Source: Branchiostoma belcheri
Lineage: Eukaryota > Chordata > Leptocardii > Amphioxiformes > Branchiostomatidae
DNA length: 64,000 bases
Reading direction: 5' to 3'
Assembly (NCBI RefSeq): GCF_001625305.1
Contig: NW_017804420.1
Span: 1,352,961-1,416,960, forward strand
Positions 26,701-38,950 of this stretch are shown here, in pieces (position 1 is the first letter of the stretch; every line of letters begins with the position of its first letter). Under the pieces are notes generated by a model, which saw only the letters and a list, made by a program, of their open reading frames with translations, had not been told where the DNA came from and did not search any database. The position numbers were made by a program, and so were the translations under genes.

Positions 26701-29700
26701 TATATGATGGACCAGGACATCACATGATGGCCTGGAGGTATTAGTACTCAGTCTGGGCTGCTTCTGATTTGGGTCTCAGTCCTGAACATTCTTTCAATCT
26801 ACTGTAGATCATTTTATTTCTGTACATTTGATTTTATATCAAATCTCATAATAATACCTTAAGTTTTGTTATTTGCATTCACACATATCCAATAGTCAAC
26901 ATTACAAAAACATCAACTCAGTTAAATGCAAACTTCAACTTTGTTAACAATGCAAAATTCATGTCATAAAGATTTATGGTCATCAGTTGGAAACCATTGT
27001 TTGACGTGTAGGCCATGTATATCATACAGGGCCGCATCTTTCTGGTGATCTACCGGTAGACCCCCACAACAGCTGACCCATGTCTTGTCACAGGCCAGTC
27101 TTACAGTTGGAACTCAAGGTATTATCCCACCACCACCTCCAGATTTTCGGGATATCCCGCCCAAAAATAACAACCCATTTAGAGCCCAGCTCTAAACACT
27201 ATCTCCATTGGAGAATGCAGGGATTGTTTTACAGGCAGTGATTGACTAGATCGTCCTGATGCCTTTGATGCCTGGTCAGGCAGTCTTTCCTGATTGGTGA
27301 ATCCTGCAGCAAGCTCAGGAATGGACAGAGAAGGAGGGGAGGGAGGGGGTCAATTTTCCATTTCACATCATAACTTTTGTGATTACTATTTCTGCAAACT
27401 TTTCTGCAAAAAGTCATTATCATATCATTTTTCTCCCCATGCAGNNNNNNNNNNNNNNNNNNNNGAACTTCCGGTTTTGATATCTCCTGATCTGCACATG
27501 CTAGGGTCACGAATTTTGGGTGGTAGAAAGCTCTTGGGCTAGGAAAGAAGTGACGTTTGGGCCCCCTAGCCGTTTGTTCTGGAACTGCAGGAGCATTTGT
27601 TGAAAAAAAATTGAAGGACGGTAACTCAAGAACCGGTTGACGTATTGTCGTGATTTTTGGTATGTAGGTAGCTGAAGGAATGCCTGACATAATCAGATGG
27701 CAATTATGCAAATCGGGAGCTAATTTGCATAATTAATGAGGAAATTCTATAAATCTGCTTTGTTCGATAATAGAACTATGAAGCACTTGTGACATCTACT
27801 TGAGAACGAGGAAAACATCTGAAGATATAGATTATGTAAATGAGGACCTAATTTGCATAATTAATGGCAAATTCTTATAATTCCATAGTTGTAACTGCTG
27901 CACCCCAAATTTCATTGCCACATTTGGAAGTTAAGTGAAAGTGAACATCAATAAACATAATTTATTCAAATCATCACCTCATTTGCATAATTTATGAGGA
28001 AGTGCTATGATAAGGCTGTCATTGGATGGAGAATATGATCAACTGATATAATCCATGCAAATGAGGCTCTTATTTACAAAATCAATGATTAAAATTGTAT
28101 AATTCGTCACCCGCAAGGGTTAACATCATTTGGCGAAGGTATGAGATTGTGAAACTCTTGTTTTGTGTCTTATTTTCAGAAGCCTTACCACAACACCCAC
28201 AATTTCCAGGTGCTGTTATTCAAAGGCCTGCCATGGCAAATTCAGATAAAGCCCTTCAGAAGCATTATTAGGAAAAGAGCCAGGAAAACAAATGGTACTT
28301 TTCCTGTCTGCATTACTTGTCACATCTTAATGTTGCAGCTGTTTCCGTTCTAAGGTGTTTGATTCTAAGTCCATCACTCTCACACAATCTTACACATGTC
28401 TGCCATGTCTAGTATCTGCATACATATCAAATCCACATTCAAGGCAGATCACATTATCAAAAGTAACTATAGGAACATTAAGGTTCCACATATAAGTCAT
28501 GCAAATGAGGATATTATTTGCATAAACTATGAGAAAAATTTATTATTCATCAGTTGTAAAGGTCAACATTATTTGGCAAAGGTACAGTATGAGGTCTTGA
28601 AACTGTAACTTCCTACAATTTCTCTTTTACACAACTTATAGGATATTGTCATAAATAACTAAAAAAAATCCTGTTACCATTTGAACCTTGTCTGGGGAAG
28701 AACACTGTACGATATGCCAGACACAAAAAGAAGCATGTATCTGTCTGAAACAGCAAGTTCCCCATCACTCATTCTTTGTGATGAACATGGTGACCAGTGA
28801 TTGGGCTGCCTCATGACATCATAACTGAGTCTAACCAGTACTTGTTATTCCAAAGAAAGGTCTCGGTGCTCAGCAGGCTGTGTCAGGAATGTCCACACCG
28901 CCACCACAGGTCAAAGGAAGGTTAAGTTCAAGTAGGTGTCAATCCCAGAGGAAAACTACATCTGTGGCATTATGTAGGGAGAAGACAGACACCGCTACAG
29001 TTCCTAGTTACAAAACACTCTATAATGTTTTAGCAGAATGGTAATGGCATTTCTGATACGCCTCCCTTGAAAACATAGACTGCAAGTTTCTTAATCATCT
29101 GGCAACCTTTCTTCACTAACTATACTTCAAATACCACCTGTTTAAACCTCATTTGAATGCAGAATCATAAATGCATTGCACATTCGTGTTATACATACTC
29201 AATACATGATTTTTCGACAAACTTCATGGAAGTTTTCAATTCTACTAATTGTATGCCCTTTCAGTACAATAAAGGAAATGACATGATCTAACAGGTGATG
29301 AAATGGCCCCTGATTTAGGTGGTTGTGTATATGATGGACCAGCACATCACATGATGGCCTGGAGGTATTAGTACTCAGTCTGGGCTGCTTCTGATTTGGG
29401 TCTCAGTCCTGAACATTCTTTCAATCTACTGTAAATCATTTTATTTCTGTACGTTTGATTTTACATCAAATCTAAAATAATACCTTGAGTTTTGTTATTT
29501 GCATTCACACATATCCAACAGTCAACATTACAAAAACATCAACTCAGTTAAATGCGAACTTCAACTTTGCTAACAATGCAAAATTCACGTCATAAAGATT
29601 TATGATCAGTTGGAAACCATTGTTCGACGTGTAGGCCATGGTGTATACATTATAGGGCTGCATCTTTCTGGTGATCTACCAGACCTAGACCCCCACAACA

Positions 29701-32700
29701 GCTGACCCATGTCTTGTCACAGGCCAGTCTTACAGTTGGAACTCAAGGTATTATCCCACCACCACCTCCAGATTTTCGGGATATCCCGCCCAAAAATAAC
29801 AACCCATTTAGAGCCCAGCTCTAAACACTATCTCCGTTGGAGAATGCAGGGATTGTTTTACAGGCAGTGATTGACTGGATCGTCCTGATGCCTTTGATGC
29901 CTGGTCAGGCAGTCTTTCCTGATTGGTGAATCTTGCAGCAAGCTCAGGAATGGACAGAGAAGGAGGGGAGGGAGGGGGTTAATTTTCCATTTCACATCAT
30001 AACTTTTGTGATTACTATTTCAGCAAACTTTTCTGCAAAAGTCATTATCATATCATTTTTCTCCCCATGCAGATTTCTACCTAGCATTTCTATGTCTCAC
30101 AATGCGCACACACATAGAATCCTTCCATGTCCGTCTATACCAAAATTTCACAGTGACCTAAGGGCTTTCCCACACTTGGGTTTCAACTCCGGACATCCTT
30201 GATTAAGACTGTTAATCAATCCAAGTCACCTTTTTGTCCAGTTTGCACTTTTAAGACCTGATGAGGAATCTACAGGTATTGCCATTGGATTATTCAAAAT
30301 AAGAAATGATAAAATTCACCTAGCTATATCGAACATGGAAGATGATGGTTCTTTCCATCATTTTTCTTCCTTCTTTCAACCAGTCATTTGCTTTGACATT
30401 CCAATCATTTACCTCTGTAGTCAACAGTCCAGCTAACCAGTCTCTTGAGGGAAGCGTCATTTGTTATATCATCATCCATGTCCCTGGTGCCATCAAAACC
30501 TTTCATCTTGTAGCAGATGGTGATGATTTAATCTTCTGTTCATCTTAAGAAATTGTCAACCTTATGTCTTTATTACCACTTCCAACTTATCGTCAGTGTT
30601 TTTTTTTTTTATTTGCTAAATTGTAAGGATAGAGGAAAACTATTATATATTCTTTCTTCCTTTCTTTGTATATTATACCTGAAATTGGCCTCCAAACAAT
30701 CTGCACAAATATATAGGACCAAGGTATGATTCAGACAAGAACTAAGTAGTTTGTCTGTAAACTACTATATGTACTACTGTTGTGTAACACTCAAAAACAA
30801 CAACATTAGTGTGCATCTCCAGCCAGGGTCAGCCTTTGGAGGAGGGTCCTGACTGTTTGTCTAGCCACTCTGGACGTCTGCCATTCAGTTGGAGACTGAA
30901 CTTGACCTATGGCGACCTCAATTTGGAAGGATCCAGAAGACACAGATATGCCATGTGTTCTGCGCTAGGGTTACTATGTACATGTACTAAAAGCCACAAT
31001 ACTAGCCTGGATGCCAGACTATTCACCGGGACAATATACAGAACAGTATTTTAATGACCTATACAGTACTTATTTGTTTATCTGTTTTCTGAGATTTTAA
31101 AGTTATTTATGATGAATATGATGAATATTGTAAATAAATGTCCTGTGTAAATTAGCTATAAATCAGACTTTTGATTGTCTGCCACTGCTAGTAATAAAGT
31201 TCTTTTCACTAGTTCAACAGACAATCCTTATTTCTATTCCCATGGACTGCAGGGCTGCTGGCATTCATTATGGATCTGTGAACCTGACCTTGAGGACCCT
31301 GAACTAGCAGCATCCTGTAGGGAAGCCAAGCGTATCCAAACATGACACACGGAACACTCCGATGAGTGATCTGGCCGACAAGTGGGAGTAGAAACAAACC
31401 ATGGTGGCTCCAGTTGGCACTCTCTACTACATATCAGTCCCTTTGTATGTATACAATCCTTATCAGAATCAGCTGTCCACATTTTTTTCAGAGCAAAGCT
31501 GAAAACTTAGTCTGAATTCCACGATTTTGTGTAGGACCTTGGCCTGAGCAGAGAGGTAAGGTCTAAACTAGGTTTTGAGGCCAGATGAGCAGTGTTGGCT
31601 AATGTTCCAATTGCCCCCCTCTAATTTGAGGTCAAGTTCACCCACAAATAAAGAGCCAAAACAAACATTTTTGCTGTACAGGCAGTTCTTCAAAATATTT
31701 ATCAACCACAAATAGTTCGTATGTGAGGAAAACTAAGATCAGTTAGGGATAGATGTCTTTATATAATTGTAAAACTTAAATTAGACAACCTCAGCTGGTG
31801 ACAAATTGAACTTCTCCTTTCTAGTATAAAGTTGTTTTGTCCTTTCACCACAAATGCTCAAGTTCCAAACATTTAAAACATGTGGTATGGAACAAACTGG
31901 AAAACTGATTCCACAAACTGACTCCGAAAACATTTGTTGTAATCCCCGTGCTCTAATTTTTCAGTCATGACTAATCCATTAACACTCTCAGCAAGCAATT
32001 GTGTCAGGACATATTTCTTGACATAACCCAAGTACTTTTCCAGTCCCAACAACCTGTTTCTGTCACATTTTATCAATGCACAAATTAAACACCATTTAAC
32101 AACTTTTAATGGGAGAATAGCATGATCATGATGAGATTTCCGGAAAGTATAATAAACACCAGATTAGATTTGTAGAAGTCACAAAATCCCAGCAGGATTT
32201 CTGACAAAAACAGCACCAAAACATAACTTCCTGAATAGACCTGAGATACAAACATTCCTAATCTGTTTGTCATAACCCAGTTTGATACTCATAACAAAAA
32301 AAAATGGCTAAATTAGAAGAGAAACATGAGACCAATGCTTAAACCTCTACTTCAGAAGCAATTAAGTGGGAATTAAGACTGTATTAACAAAAGAATGTAA
32401 TCATAAGTACTTCAGCAGGGCAATTTGAAAGCCCATTATCAGATAATTACACCATGTTCTTTCCCCATCATCTTAGTTCCAAGATGCAGTAACGAACTTA
32501 ATAGTCAGAGTAATCATCCAACTAATCTTGTTCAATTACTTTTCAGTTCTTAATTTCACATCTTCAGATCAATGTCACTGATTGTTATCATTATCCCTAT
32601 ATTTTATGGCAAAATGAAAATATATATAAATGGTGCACACGTACAAAGTCAGACATTACAAAGATGGGATAAAGAGTAGGCACAGTTTGTAACACATCTC

Positions 32701-35700
32701 ATGAAGTTCAAGGAGCCTGGATTCCAAGTACTTTATAATCATATACATTTTTCGTATCTACTTTGTATAGCTAAGCTGTATGATCACCCAGGGTCAAAGG
32801 CACTATAGCATCCTGAATGGGTCCACATGTGTGTTGCAGACCACCTTGTGAGTTGGGAAGAAACTCTATCTCCCTCGGTAATGACTGTGGTTTTGACTAC
32901 AGCCAGAGAATAAACCGTCCCAGACAGAACACCACCTACACAAGCTGACAACCAGGAATGGCTTAGTTTCAGGTCTGCCATGTCTGCAAGAAAAACTCAC
33001 AGATACGGATCAACATCCTTCCTCCTTTATCACTGGAAGAATGAGACATGTAGGCCTTATCACTCCACCAAGCCAGAGAACCTTTCCTGGACCACCATGG
33101 GTAAAGACAGGGGTGACGAGCAGCATATGCCCCCACTTCAAATGGAGACACTGCAGACAAGATGAGCTACAGGTTTTCCAGCAGAAGACTTGAAATGAAA
33201 AGGTGTTTTGAAACCATAGGCTGTTTGAAAGTAATAGTCTGGGCATTTGGCATGTTTATTCACAGCAGTTACGTTATACACACAAATTCATGAATCATCA
33301 GACTAACTGCTCAGCTTATTACATAATGAAAGTTTATTCAAGGTATTAAGAATTATGCTTTTGACCTTTGTTGTAACTATTTTGCAGTTAGACAAATAGC
33401 TTAATGCATTTAAAAATATACAAATCAACCAATCAGCTGAGTTGACTCGTCTAGCAAGGACTATAAGATGCAAAGCAGTGTATAATACAATGCCAGAAAA
33501 AAGTTGCTATAGTTTTGCATTTCCTCTATATACAGCACAAACACTTTTGTCCACCACATCATCATCATCAGGTTGGGGTTTCCACACACCCTCAGTGACC
33601 CACTAGCAAAGCCAAGCACTTCCCTTTGAGTTTGACACTTGACATGTGAAGGAGGAAGCATTGTTGGCATGTGTCAGTTGTGTAATATGAACAGACATTA
33701 ATTTGGCCAGAGCCTCTGCCTACTTGACAATAAAATCCCCCCAACAAGATATCCAGACAGATCCAGGCACAAATGGATCCCAGAAGTCCGACAGTGGCAC
33801 CAGGCCTGTCTGCGTGACCTTTTGCCTTTGTTCACGACCTTCAAGCTGCAGGACCCAAGTATAGAGTCGGCTCATGCCGAGATGTAAGAAGTGCTTTGCT
33901 CACGAAATCTGGTCCAGAAATGAGGACAAACACTTTCCAGCCTGAGAGTGGGACCCACTCATGGTCACATGAGACCCACCACGTGGATGAAAGTGCAGTA
34001 ATCTTCAGTATGGGGCAACCAGAAATGCTTTGTTCCAACTCAACGTAAACAAACAATCATTATAAGCTGTCAGCAGCCAGTCATCACTTGTCATCCTGCT
34101 ATTATATGCTAATGAAGCTTGCTCAAAGGCTGTCTAGTTGCGTCACTGATGGATTCGTACAAAGGGAAGCAGGGTTTGTTTGAACTTTACAGACAATATG
34201 ATGATAATGAGCTTGCATCCATATTCAGTCATGGTATTTTTCTTTTATCTGAGATGTATTGCTGTTTTGTTAGGAATAGATGTGTACACTTCATGGCCTT
34301 CATAGAAAATATCATTAAGAACTAGAAAGAAGCACTTTCAAAGTGCAGGTCTGATAGTGGAAGAAAGGAACAACTCTGTTGATGTTTATTATTTACTCAG
34401 AGACACTTCTATCATTACGGTAGGAAAATACAGCTGTACCACTGTGAAGGCTCTAATCCTCAATAATCATTATTGGCTTCAATTCTGACAAGTTGTTTAT
34501 TTCTCTAAATGACATCATCTTCCTCTGGAACTGACAGCTCTTTCCCATGAGGCCACACTGATAGGATGTTGTGTCTGACATCACTTCCTGTAAAACTGTC
34601 CAGCTGTAGACTATTAGTAGTAGATACTGGTCCTTTTTCCAACACAAAATTGACAGCTGAGAAAAAGTATTGTCATGTATAACCTGCTTAACACTACAAA
34701 ATAATAATCATTAACTTACAGTTACCATTAGTCTTATTAATAACAGTGTGCACAACAACTATAACCTAGGTCTGGCTTAAATCTCAAGTGACAAGAAAGT
34801 GCAGTGACTGGAAATACTCTTAGGTTTGAACTAATACACTAATCATTGGGTCATGATGGTCTGTCCCTGACATAACAAGCTTAGGGATTACTCTAGAGGC
34901 ATCAGTTCTGACCCAGCAATTTTCCACTCAATAAGCAGCTTCAAAGAAATCAGACAAGGCTTCCTTCTCACCAGACTGAAAACATGTCAAGAAAACTGCC
35001 CGGAGGAATGGGAAAGGCACACTTAAGGCTCTTTGGAACAGCTTGGAAAAGGGCAAAAACATCCCCATTTTCCTTTCCATAATGTGTGATCATCTCTATC
35101 AAGGACAGCACACTTACTCAAGACAGTAGCTGACAAGAAAAGCACCATGAAATTTTAACAGCAAACATTGCTGTAGCTGCTGACTGAAACCATTCACTCT
35201 GAACAATGGTGGCACACAGAGAGCCATTCTGTCTGGGCAAACAGCTGGGTTACTTTAGATACTGTAGGCTCCCTCATTCCTCTATTCCCTGACCCTCTGA
35301 CATTATCCTTTTCTACTTCAATGTGCATATTTGCTGCCCTTTTCTTGGTCTAAATGGAAACAGACACAAGACCACCGAGTGCATTGTGCAATTAAAGACT
35401 TTTCAAGGAATTCTCTCAATCCTTGGAATGGACAGCAAATATAACATTACGACCCAACAGACTCCCCAGTCTTTTAAGAACAGTCCATGTGGGAAAGATG
35501 CCTTTGATGAAAACAATAGCCATTTAAATCCAAAGGCATGCAATTTGTCATTTTAAATCAGTTAAAATCTCTGCATGAAAATGGTGTTTCTAATTGTATG
35601 TCAATGATTATAACATGTCCGATAGTCATAAAAAAAGATATAGCAATCGACCTCAGACTGAGGGACTACTGGAAAAAGCATGACAATTTTTTGTTAGCTA

Positions 35701-38700
35701 GCAGTGCAAAGCGACTTTGCCACGGCTTGCATATTGAGCCAAACACACCAGGTTATTACCCCTACTCGTCTCAACTTGGAGTGTGTTGGGTTCTACTTCT
35801 CCGTGACAAAGCTTGCCTCCCCTTCCCAGCACAACAGGAGGTTCAACAAACAGCTGGAGAGGAGACATTGAAGCTGACAGACGGGCAACATCTGAACAAG
35901 GCCCAACAGTAACCTCTAAACATGGCCGTCTGTTACAATTGCATATTGTTACATATGGTATACAGGCAGCCAAAAGCGGGGTGCAGTCAGGTTCATTTGC
36001 CAAACCGCAGCCATTCGTCAATCAAAAAGTCCGTCCTTCAAAGCATGATGTCAAGAAAAAATGCAAACAGTTGGCAGAATTTGAGACTTAGGAGTCTTTC
36101 CTCTCTTAATTCTCAGAAGTGGAAAAGTCAAGGGATGAATGAGGAAATTGAAGAGATAAGGCAAAAGCTCTTGTTCCTGTTTGTAAACAACACTTCAGCA
36201 AGCTAGGGGGACTGGACAACATATGGTGAGATTAGTCTTGTCATGCCGTATGTACATAGCCTCTACCAGGCTTCAGAGGTGGCTGAAAAGGGTAGAAACT
36301 GCCATATAGACAGATAATAACATGCTAGAGTAGTTGGTCCTAGTGGCAAACTGTACTCCCTAAGCGGACCAACTCTCCTGGCATGGTATCTGTATTTGGC
36401 CAATGTCTACTCTTTCCAGTTGCCTCTGAAGCCTTGTAGAGGCTACTTTGGACAGACTAATATTTCGATACAAGCCCTGTACAAAACATTACCGTATCAT
36501 GCAGAATATCATGAATATGTGAATAGGTTTTTTCAAGCAGTTAGTCTATCGACAGGAGCATAGTGAAAAGTAAATTTGCATAGAGAGTATGTCTGACTGT
36601 TGGTTTGTCTACAACCCTTCTTCTTCCTTACTAGTACGAAGCGGTTCTGAGCTGTTATACAACCTTGGAGCAGTCAATTATGTCAGGATGTACGGGATTT
36701 CTCAAGGTCATAACAATGTCGGATAACCAATGATAACATTCCTAGAGCCTTACTGTAAACATGTCACCAAACTATCAGAAAAATGATCCACGGGAGCCAT
36801 TTTGCTAGAGTTTAACTTGATAAGCAGATGTCAATCATTCTTGATTCGTCTTCAAATCCCAATGTTTAATAAGCAGACTTTGACACTAATTTCTCTTCAT
36901 CCCTGGTTTTGACCCTGTTATGTCTTTGCTGTTGAAATCCTGATCAGATAGATCCCAGGGTTATGTAAACAAATCGCTGAGGCCCTGGACTTCATACCCT
37001 TATGATAAACCCTCCCAATGTTTGTGTTGCCTGTTAATCTGTCAACAGCTGAGTTTTCCCACCCATCACAAGGGCATCCTTATTCTACAGAGCCATTTCT
37101 TAAGTTCTGTTTCTCCTAGGACGAAATCTTTTCCTTCATACATTAATTGTTGTCAAGATGACAACGGGAAATAAATGTGTTACATTTACGTTGTGAGTGA
37201 TATTACTCCTCTCTTTTCTTGAACAGAGCAAGGACATTATACAGAAGTAAAATGTCCTTGAACATAACAACTGTTTTCTTGTGATACCAAGGAGCCTTCC
37301 TCGCACGATAGCATAATTCAGGGATACCATTATCATTGCAGGCAAAACTTCATAACTCAAAGAGTAATTTCCTCAACAGTTTCTTGTATTATACATTCAG
37401 TCACTCATAGTAGTATACAGTACATAGGCTTTACTATAAACAAGTTTACATAATTGTCTGGGTCTGTCAATATATAACGTTGGGGTCTGTTTTAAATGGA
37501 TTGACCAACAGATGATATTAAGTAAATTGTTTGGAAAACACGCAAATGAAGTGCAAATCAAATGTGATAAGAAGACCAACAAAAACAGAAACTTGATCTT
37601 TTCAGAGTTTTCTTCTTCAAAATCCTTCATATCACTCGGTGCTGGTCTGTTGTTGACATTAATATATCGAGAGACACTACCCCATGCATGGAACAAAAAA
37701 GATGAAAACAAAACTGATTTTGCTTTTCCAGAAACTCTCTTCGTGACTTATACAATTTTATTTCAGTTTCTATTTATTATACAAAGGCAACCAAGATTTT
37801 GAAGATTTTGCAACATATTTTTCATACTAGGAAAAGAGAAAAAATATGTTCTCTCAGCACGAAAAGATGAAAATGTTTTCTCTTCAACAGAGAAGCCAGA
37901 CGCGAAATTAAAACATTGTTGTGAATATGGAACAGGGTGGCGCGATGGTGGGCCTGGCCCTGAGCATATCTGTTTCGCTGCTTTCTGACCCTCTGAAGTA
38001 GTTTTATGTGTTTGACGTAGTACGGGTGTAAACGTATCCCTCACACACGAGCTTCTTTTTCACACTTCCTCGTGATACCCGCAATGTAATACAGGTATCA
38101 AGTTCAAGGAAAAAACGAGTAAAATACTCGAAATAGACTCGCGAAAGTGAGAGTGATTGAGCAACAAGTGAAATTGATGGCAAGCGTAAAGTGTTTAGAA
38201 CCGCGCCCAAATCGGTGCGAAATCCCGCCCATCTAAACTTTCACACCCTCCCGAGAACAGGACGATTTGTTTCGAAAAATAATGCTACAATACGTAAATA
38301 AGGAAGGAGACTTATAAGCCGATGAGAATCTTGGCGGGAGTCGCTTCGAAGAAAAAAAACCCAAGGCCTCCTGCCAGGACAGAAACCCAACACTTGTCCC
38401 TGCGCTACTCGCGACCGGTCACAAGATCCGCCCGGGCCGACACAGCCGTACCGGGAGACAACAACAAACATGTACGAACATCCCTGAGTAAATATCTCTC
38501 CTATAAACCACCAGACGCAACATTGTCACGACTTGTTCACGGTTCTCCCGGCCCGGCTGCTATATTTTTCAGACCCCGTTATCTGTGCTTCACACACGGG
38601 AAAGACAAGAACTGACCTGCAATGGGAGACGACCTCTTCAGAACACACCATCGCTGTTTCCACTGTGGACGAGAAAACACAGAAATTAGTTCAGTCCTCG

Positions 38701-38805
38701 GTGGGGAAGCACTTCAACAATCGACACGTGAAATCTGGCGGTTCACCGTACCTTTCTTCCATCTCTGTGCTTGAGGAAACCTTCGAGTATTGCAATGTCT
38801 GCCAT
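8990..38805 (-). CDS. DOK7: DOK7 (docking protein 7), PH-PTB adaptor with a giant tyrosine-rich tail
   Basis: DOK7 is a cytoplasmic adaptor that binds and activates the receptor kinase MuSK and recruits Crk at developing synapses. Coding exons in transcript order: 38752-38805, one unlocated (about 46 nt expected), 18395-18625, 17581-17781, 17139-17267, 14388-14447, 13065-13501, 12599-12775, 12159-12240, 8990-11724. Phases agree throughout, giving about 1,383 aa against 504 in human. Exon 1 encodes MADIAILEGFLKHRDGRK, matching the human start. The PH domain lies on exons 1-3 (LEDFCGIESGL), the IRS-type PTB on exons 4-5 (GIRRYGAIAGGFSFEAGSKC). Exon 7 has Crk-type YDTP, YDTP and YDVP motifs. From memory, exons 1, 3 and 4 (54, 231, 201 nt) equal the human lengths. 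The 60-nt exon is the least certain. Intron 1-2 spans about 20 kb and includes a 20-N gap, which may hide exon 2. Confidence 0.92.
12334..12570. repeat. Minisatellite, 43-bp unit, about 5.5 copies
   Basis: Tandem units of about 43 bp built on GTTAGTGTGGATG and TTTAGCACCAAGGACAG lie in the DOK7 intron between exons 8 and 9, ending about 30 bp from exon 8. One unit is internally shortened. The segment AGCACCAAGGACAG recurs in the 30-bp minisatellite at 47.5-47.9 kb. Confidence 0.85.
15329..15336 (+). promoter_or_regulatory. TATA box of the nested secreted-protein gene
   Basis: TATATAAG lies 58 nt upstream of the ATG at 15387, so a transcript starting about 30 nt downstream would have a leader of roughly 28 nt. 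A strong TATA box and short leader fit an abundantly expressed secreted-protein gene. Confidence 0.6.
15387..16845 (+). CDS. Small secreted cysteine-rich protein, nested antisense in DOK7
   Basis: Three exons, 15387-15456, 15695-15869 and 16662-16845, join in phase into 142 aa. Exon 1 encodes a signal peptide (hydrophobic VLSFVFVIFVPVLTSG). The mature part has about eleven cysteines: SICT, RDCSG, PTCHNICLS, AECF, GGCTW, NHCGP and a closing YCCCRLR. All junctions have GT and AG with good context. A TATA box lies 58 nt upstream and AATAAA at 16940-16945, 95 nt after the stop, so the gene looks complete and intact. The six-plus disulfide pattern suggests an extracellular ligand, defence or matrix role, but I do not recognise the family. 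It lies in the DOK7 intron between exons 5 and 6, on the opposite strand, and carries a SINE in its own second intron. Confidence 0.78.
15915..16214 (-). mobile_element. tRNA-derived SINE, copy A
   Basis: Read on the minus strand, the element opens with a tRNA-like head: CAATAGCTCAATTGGTAGAG (A-box region) and GGTCGTGAGTTCAAACCCC (B box). A body of about 220 bp follows (TTTGCATTAGCACTCAGCAC-like, CCCCCTGCTGTAGTG, CAACTGTGTG) and the end is a (TTTCC)n-type tail. The body recurs at 60236-60515 and 49993-50165. The anticodon and T stems do not pair well, so it is not a working tRNA gene. Confidence 0.8.
16544..16570. repeat. Perfect 13-bp inverted arms (palindrome)
   Basis: AATGATGCTAGAA and its exact reverse complement flank a single T. 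It lies in intron 2 of the nested gene, about 90 bp before exon 3. It could form a small cruciform or intronic hairpin; the function is unknown. Confidence 0.7.
16940..16945 (+). terminator. PolyA signal of the nested gene
   Basis: AATAAA lies 95 nt downstream of the TGA at 16843-16845, in the right place for the short three-exon gene. Confidence 0.6.
18036..18153 (+). repeat. Dispersed repeat R, copy 2
   Basis: Similar to 6137-6256. This copy stays open as QDVILKYINSTLKEMFC and continues to about 18180. It sits in the DOK7 intron between exons 3 and 4, on the opposite strand. Confidence 0.6.
18626..25579. other. DOK7 large intron, left part
   Basis: No conserved exon was found. An unspecific open frame at 19433-19894 has no recognisable domain. 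The sequence is AT-rich with short simple repeats, for example a GA-rich stretch near 21335. The missing DOK7 exon 2 (about 46 nt, beginning with codons for a Trp-Lys-like sequence) may lie here unrecognised. Confidence 0.4.
25580..27444. repeat. Copy 1 of a 1.9-kb duplicated segment (probable haplotype)
   Basis: This segment is nearly the same as 28160-30072, with scattered substitutions and small indels throughout. It ends exactly at the N gap, whereas copy 2 continues past the same point. No gene is inside. Uncollapsed alleles explain this better than a true tandem duplication. Confidence 0.8.
27445..27464. other. Assembly gap (20 N)
   Basis: A run of 20 Ns marks a scaffold join, probably of unknown real size. 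The flanks are unrelated to each other, but sequence to its left is repeated 0.7 kb to its right. Confidence 0.99.
27465..28159. repeat. Octamer-rich repeat block
   Basis: About 0.7 kb made of loosely repeated units of about 120 bp, each holding ATTTGCATAATTAATGAG or a close variant (near 27733, 27851, 27980, 28065). The block ends with AACATCATTTGGCGAAGGT. A related ending occurs in both flanking duplicates near 25935 and 28560. It is probably an interspersed element present in one haplotype. Confidence 0.6.
28160..30072. repeat. Copy 2 of the 1.9-kb duplicated segment
   Basis: Partner of 25580-27444. It differs by an insertion of about 80 bp near 28450-28530 that contains ATTTGCATAAACTATGAG, and by many single changes. 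Sequence continues beyond 30072 without a break. Confidence 0.8.
30073..36249. other. DOK7 large intron, middle part
   Basis: No coding exon can be supported. Short open frames near 30809, 31234 and 35538 have no domain and no splice context that I trust. Confidence 0.4.
36256..36455. mobile_element. Foldback element with TAGCCTCTAC ends
   Basis: The left arm (TAGCCTCTACCAGGCTTCAG at 36256, continuing through GGCTGAAAAGGGTAGA) recurs inverted near 36405-36452 with a few mismatches. A single-arm relative lies at about 43100-43195 in a DNase II intron. This is typical of a short non-autonomous DNA element. Confidence 0.65.
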
Positions 38806-38950
38806 GTTGAAACGGCATCCTGAAGTCGTGTTCTACTGGGTACGCATGCGTTGGCTCGGCAGCCCAAAAATAAAGTGCTCGCCAGCCAGCGCAAGCTTCT
38901 AAATTTGTATCAGGCGGGGCAGTAATTGAAAACAGGCCCCCTTTCCGGTA
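38100..38950 (-). promoter_or_regulatory. CpG-rich promoter region of DOK7
   Basis: CG dinucleotides are clearly denser here than in the flanks, for example around 38200-38230 and 38400-38460, and the stretch surrounds DOK7 exon 1. I see no TATA box facing DOK7. Inference from composition and position only. Confidence 0.45.
38752..38805 (-). CDS. DOK7: DOK7 first coding exon
   Basis: 54 nt encode MADIAILEGFLKHRDGRK, followed at once by a GTACGG donor. This matches the human DOK7 N-terminus (beta-1 strand of the PH domain) in length, phase 0 end and the pattern EG-x-x-K-x-RDG-(K/R)-K. It lies 20 kb upstream of the next located exon. Confidence 0.85.

Noticed and set aside
31234..31482. Cys-containing 82-aa minus-strand frame in the DOK7 intron
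   Set aside because: No signal peptide, no flanking splice sites that I trust, and no regular Cys pattern.
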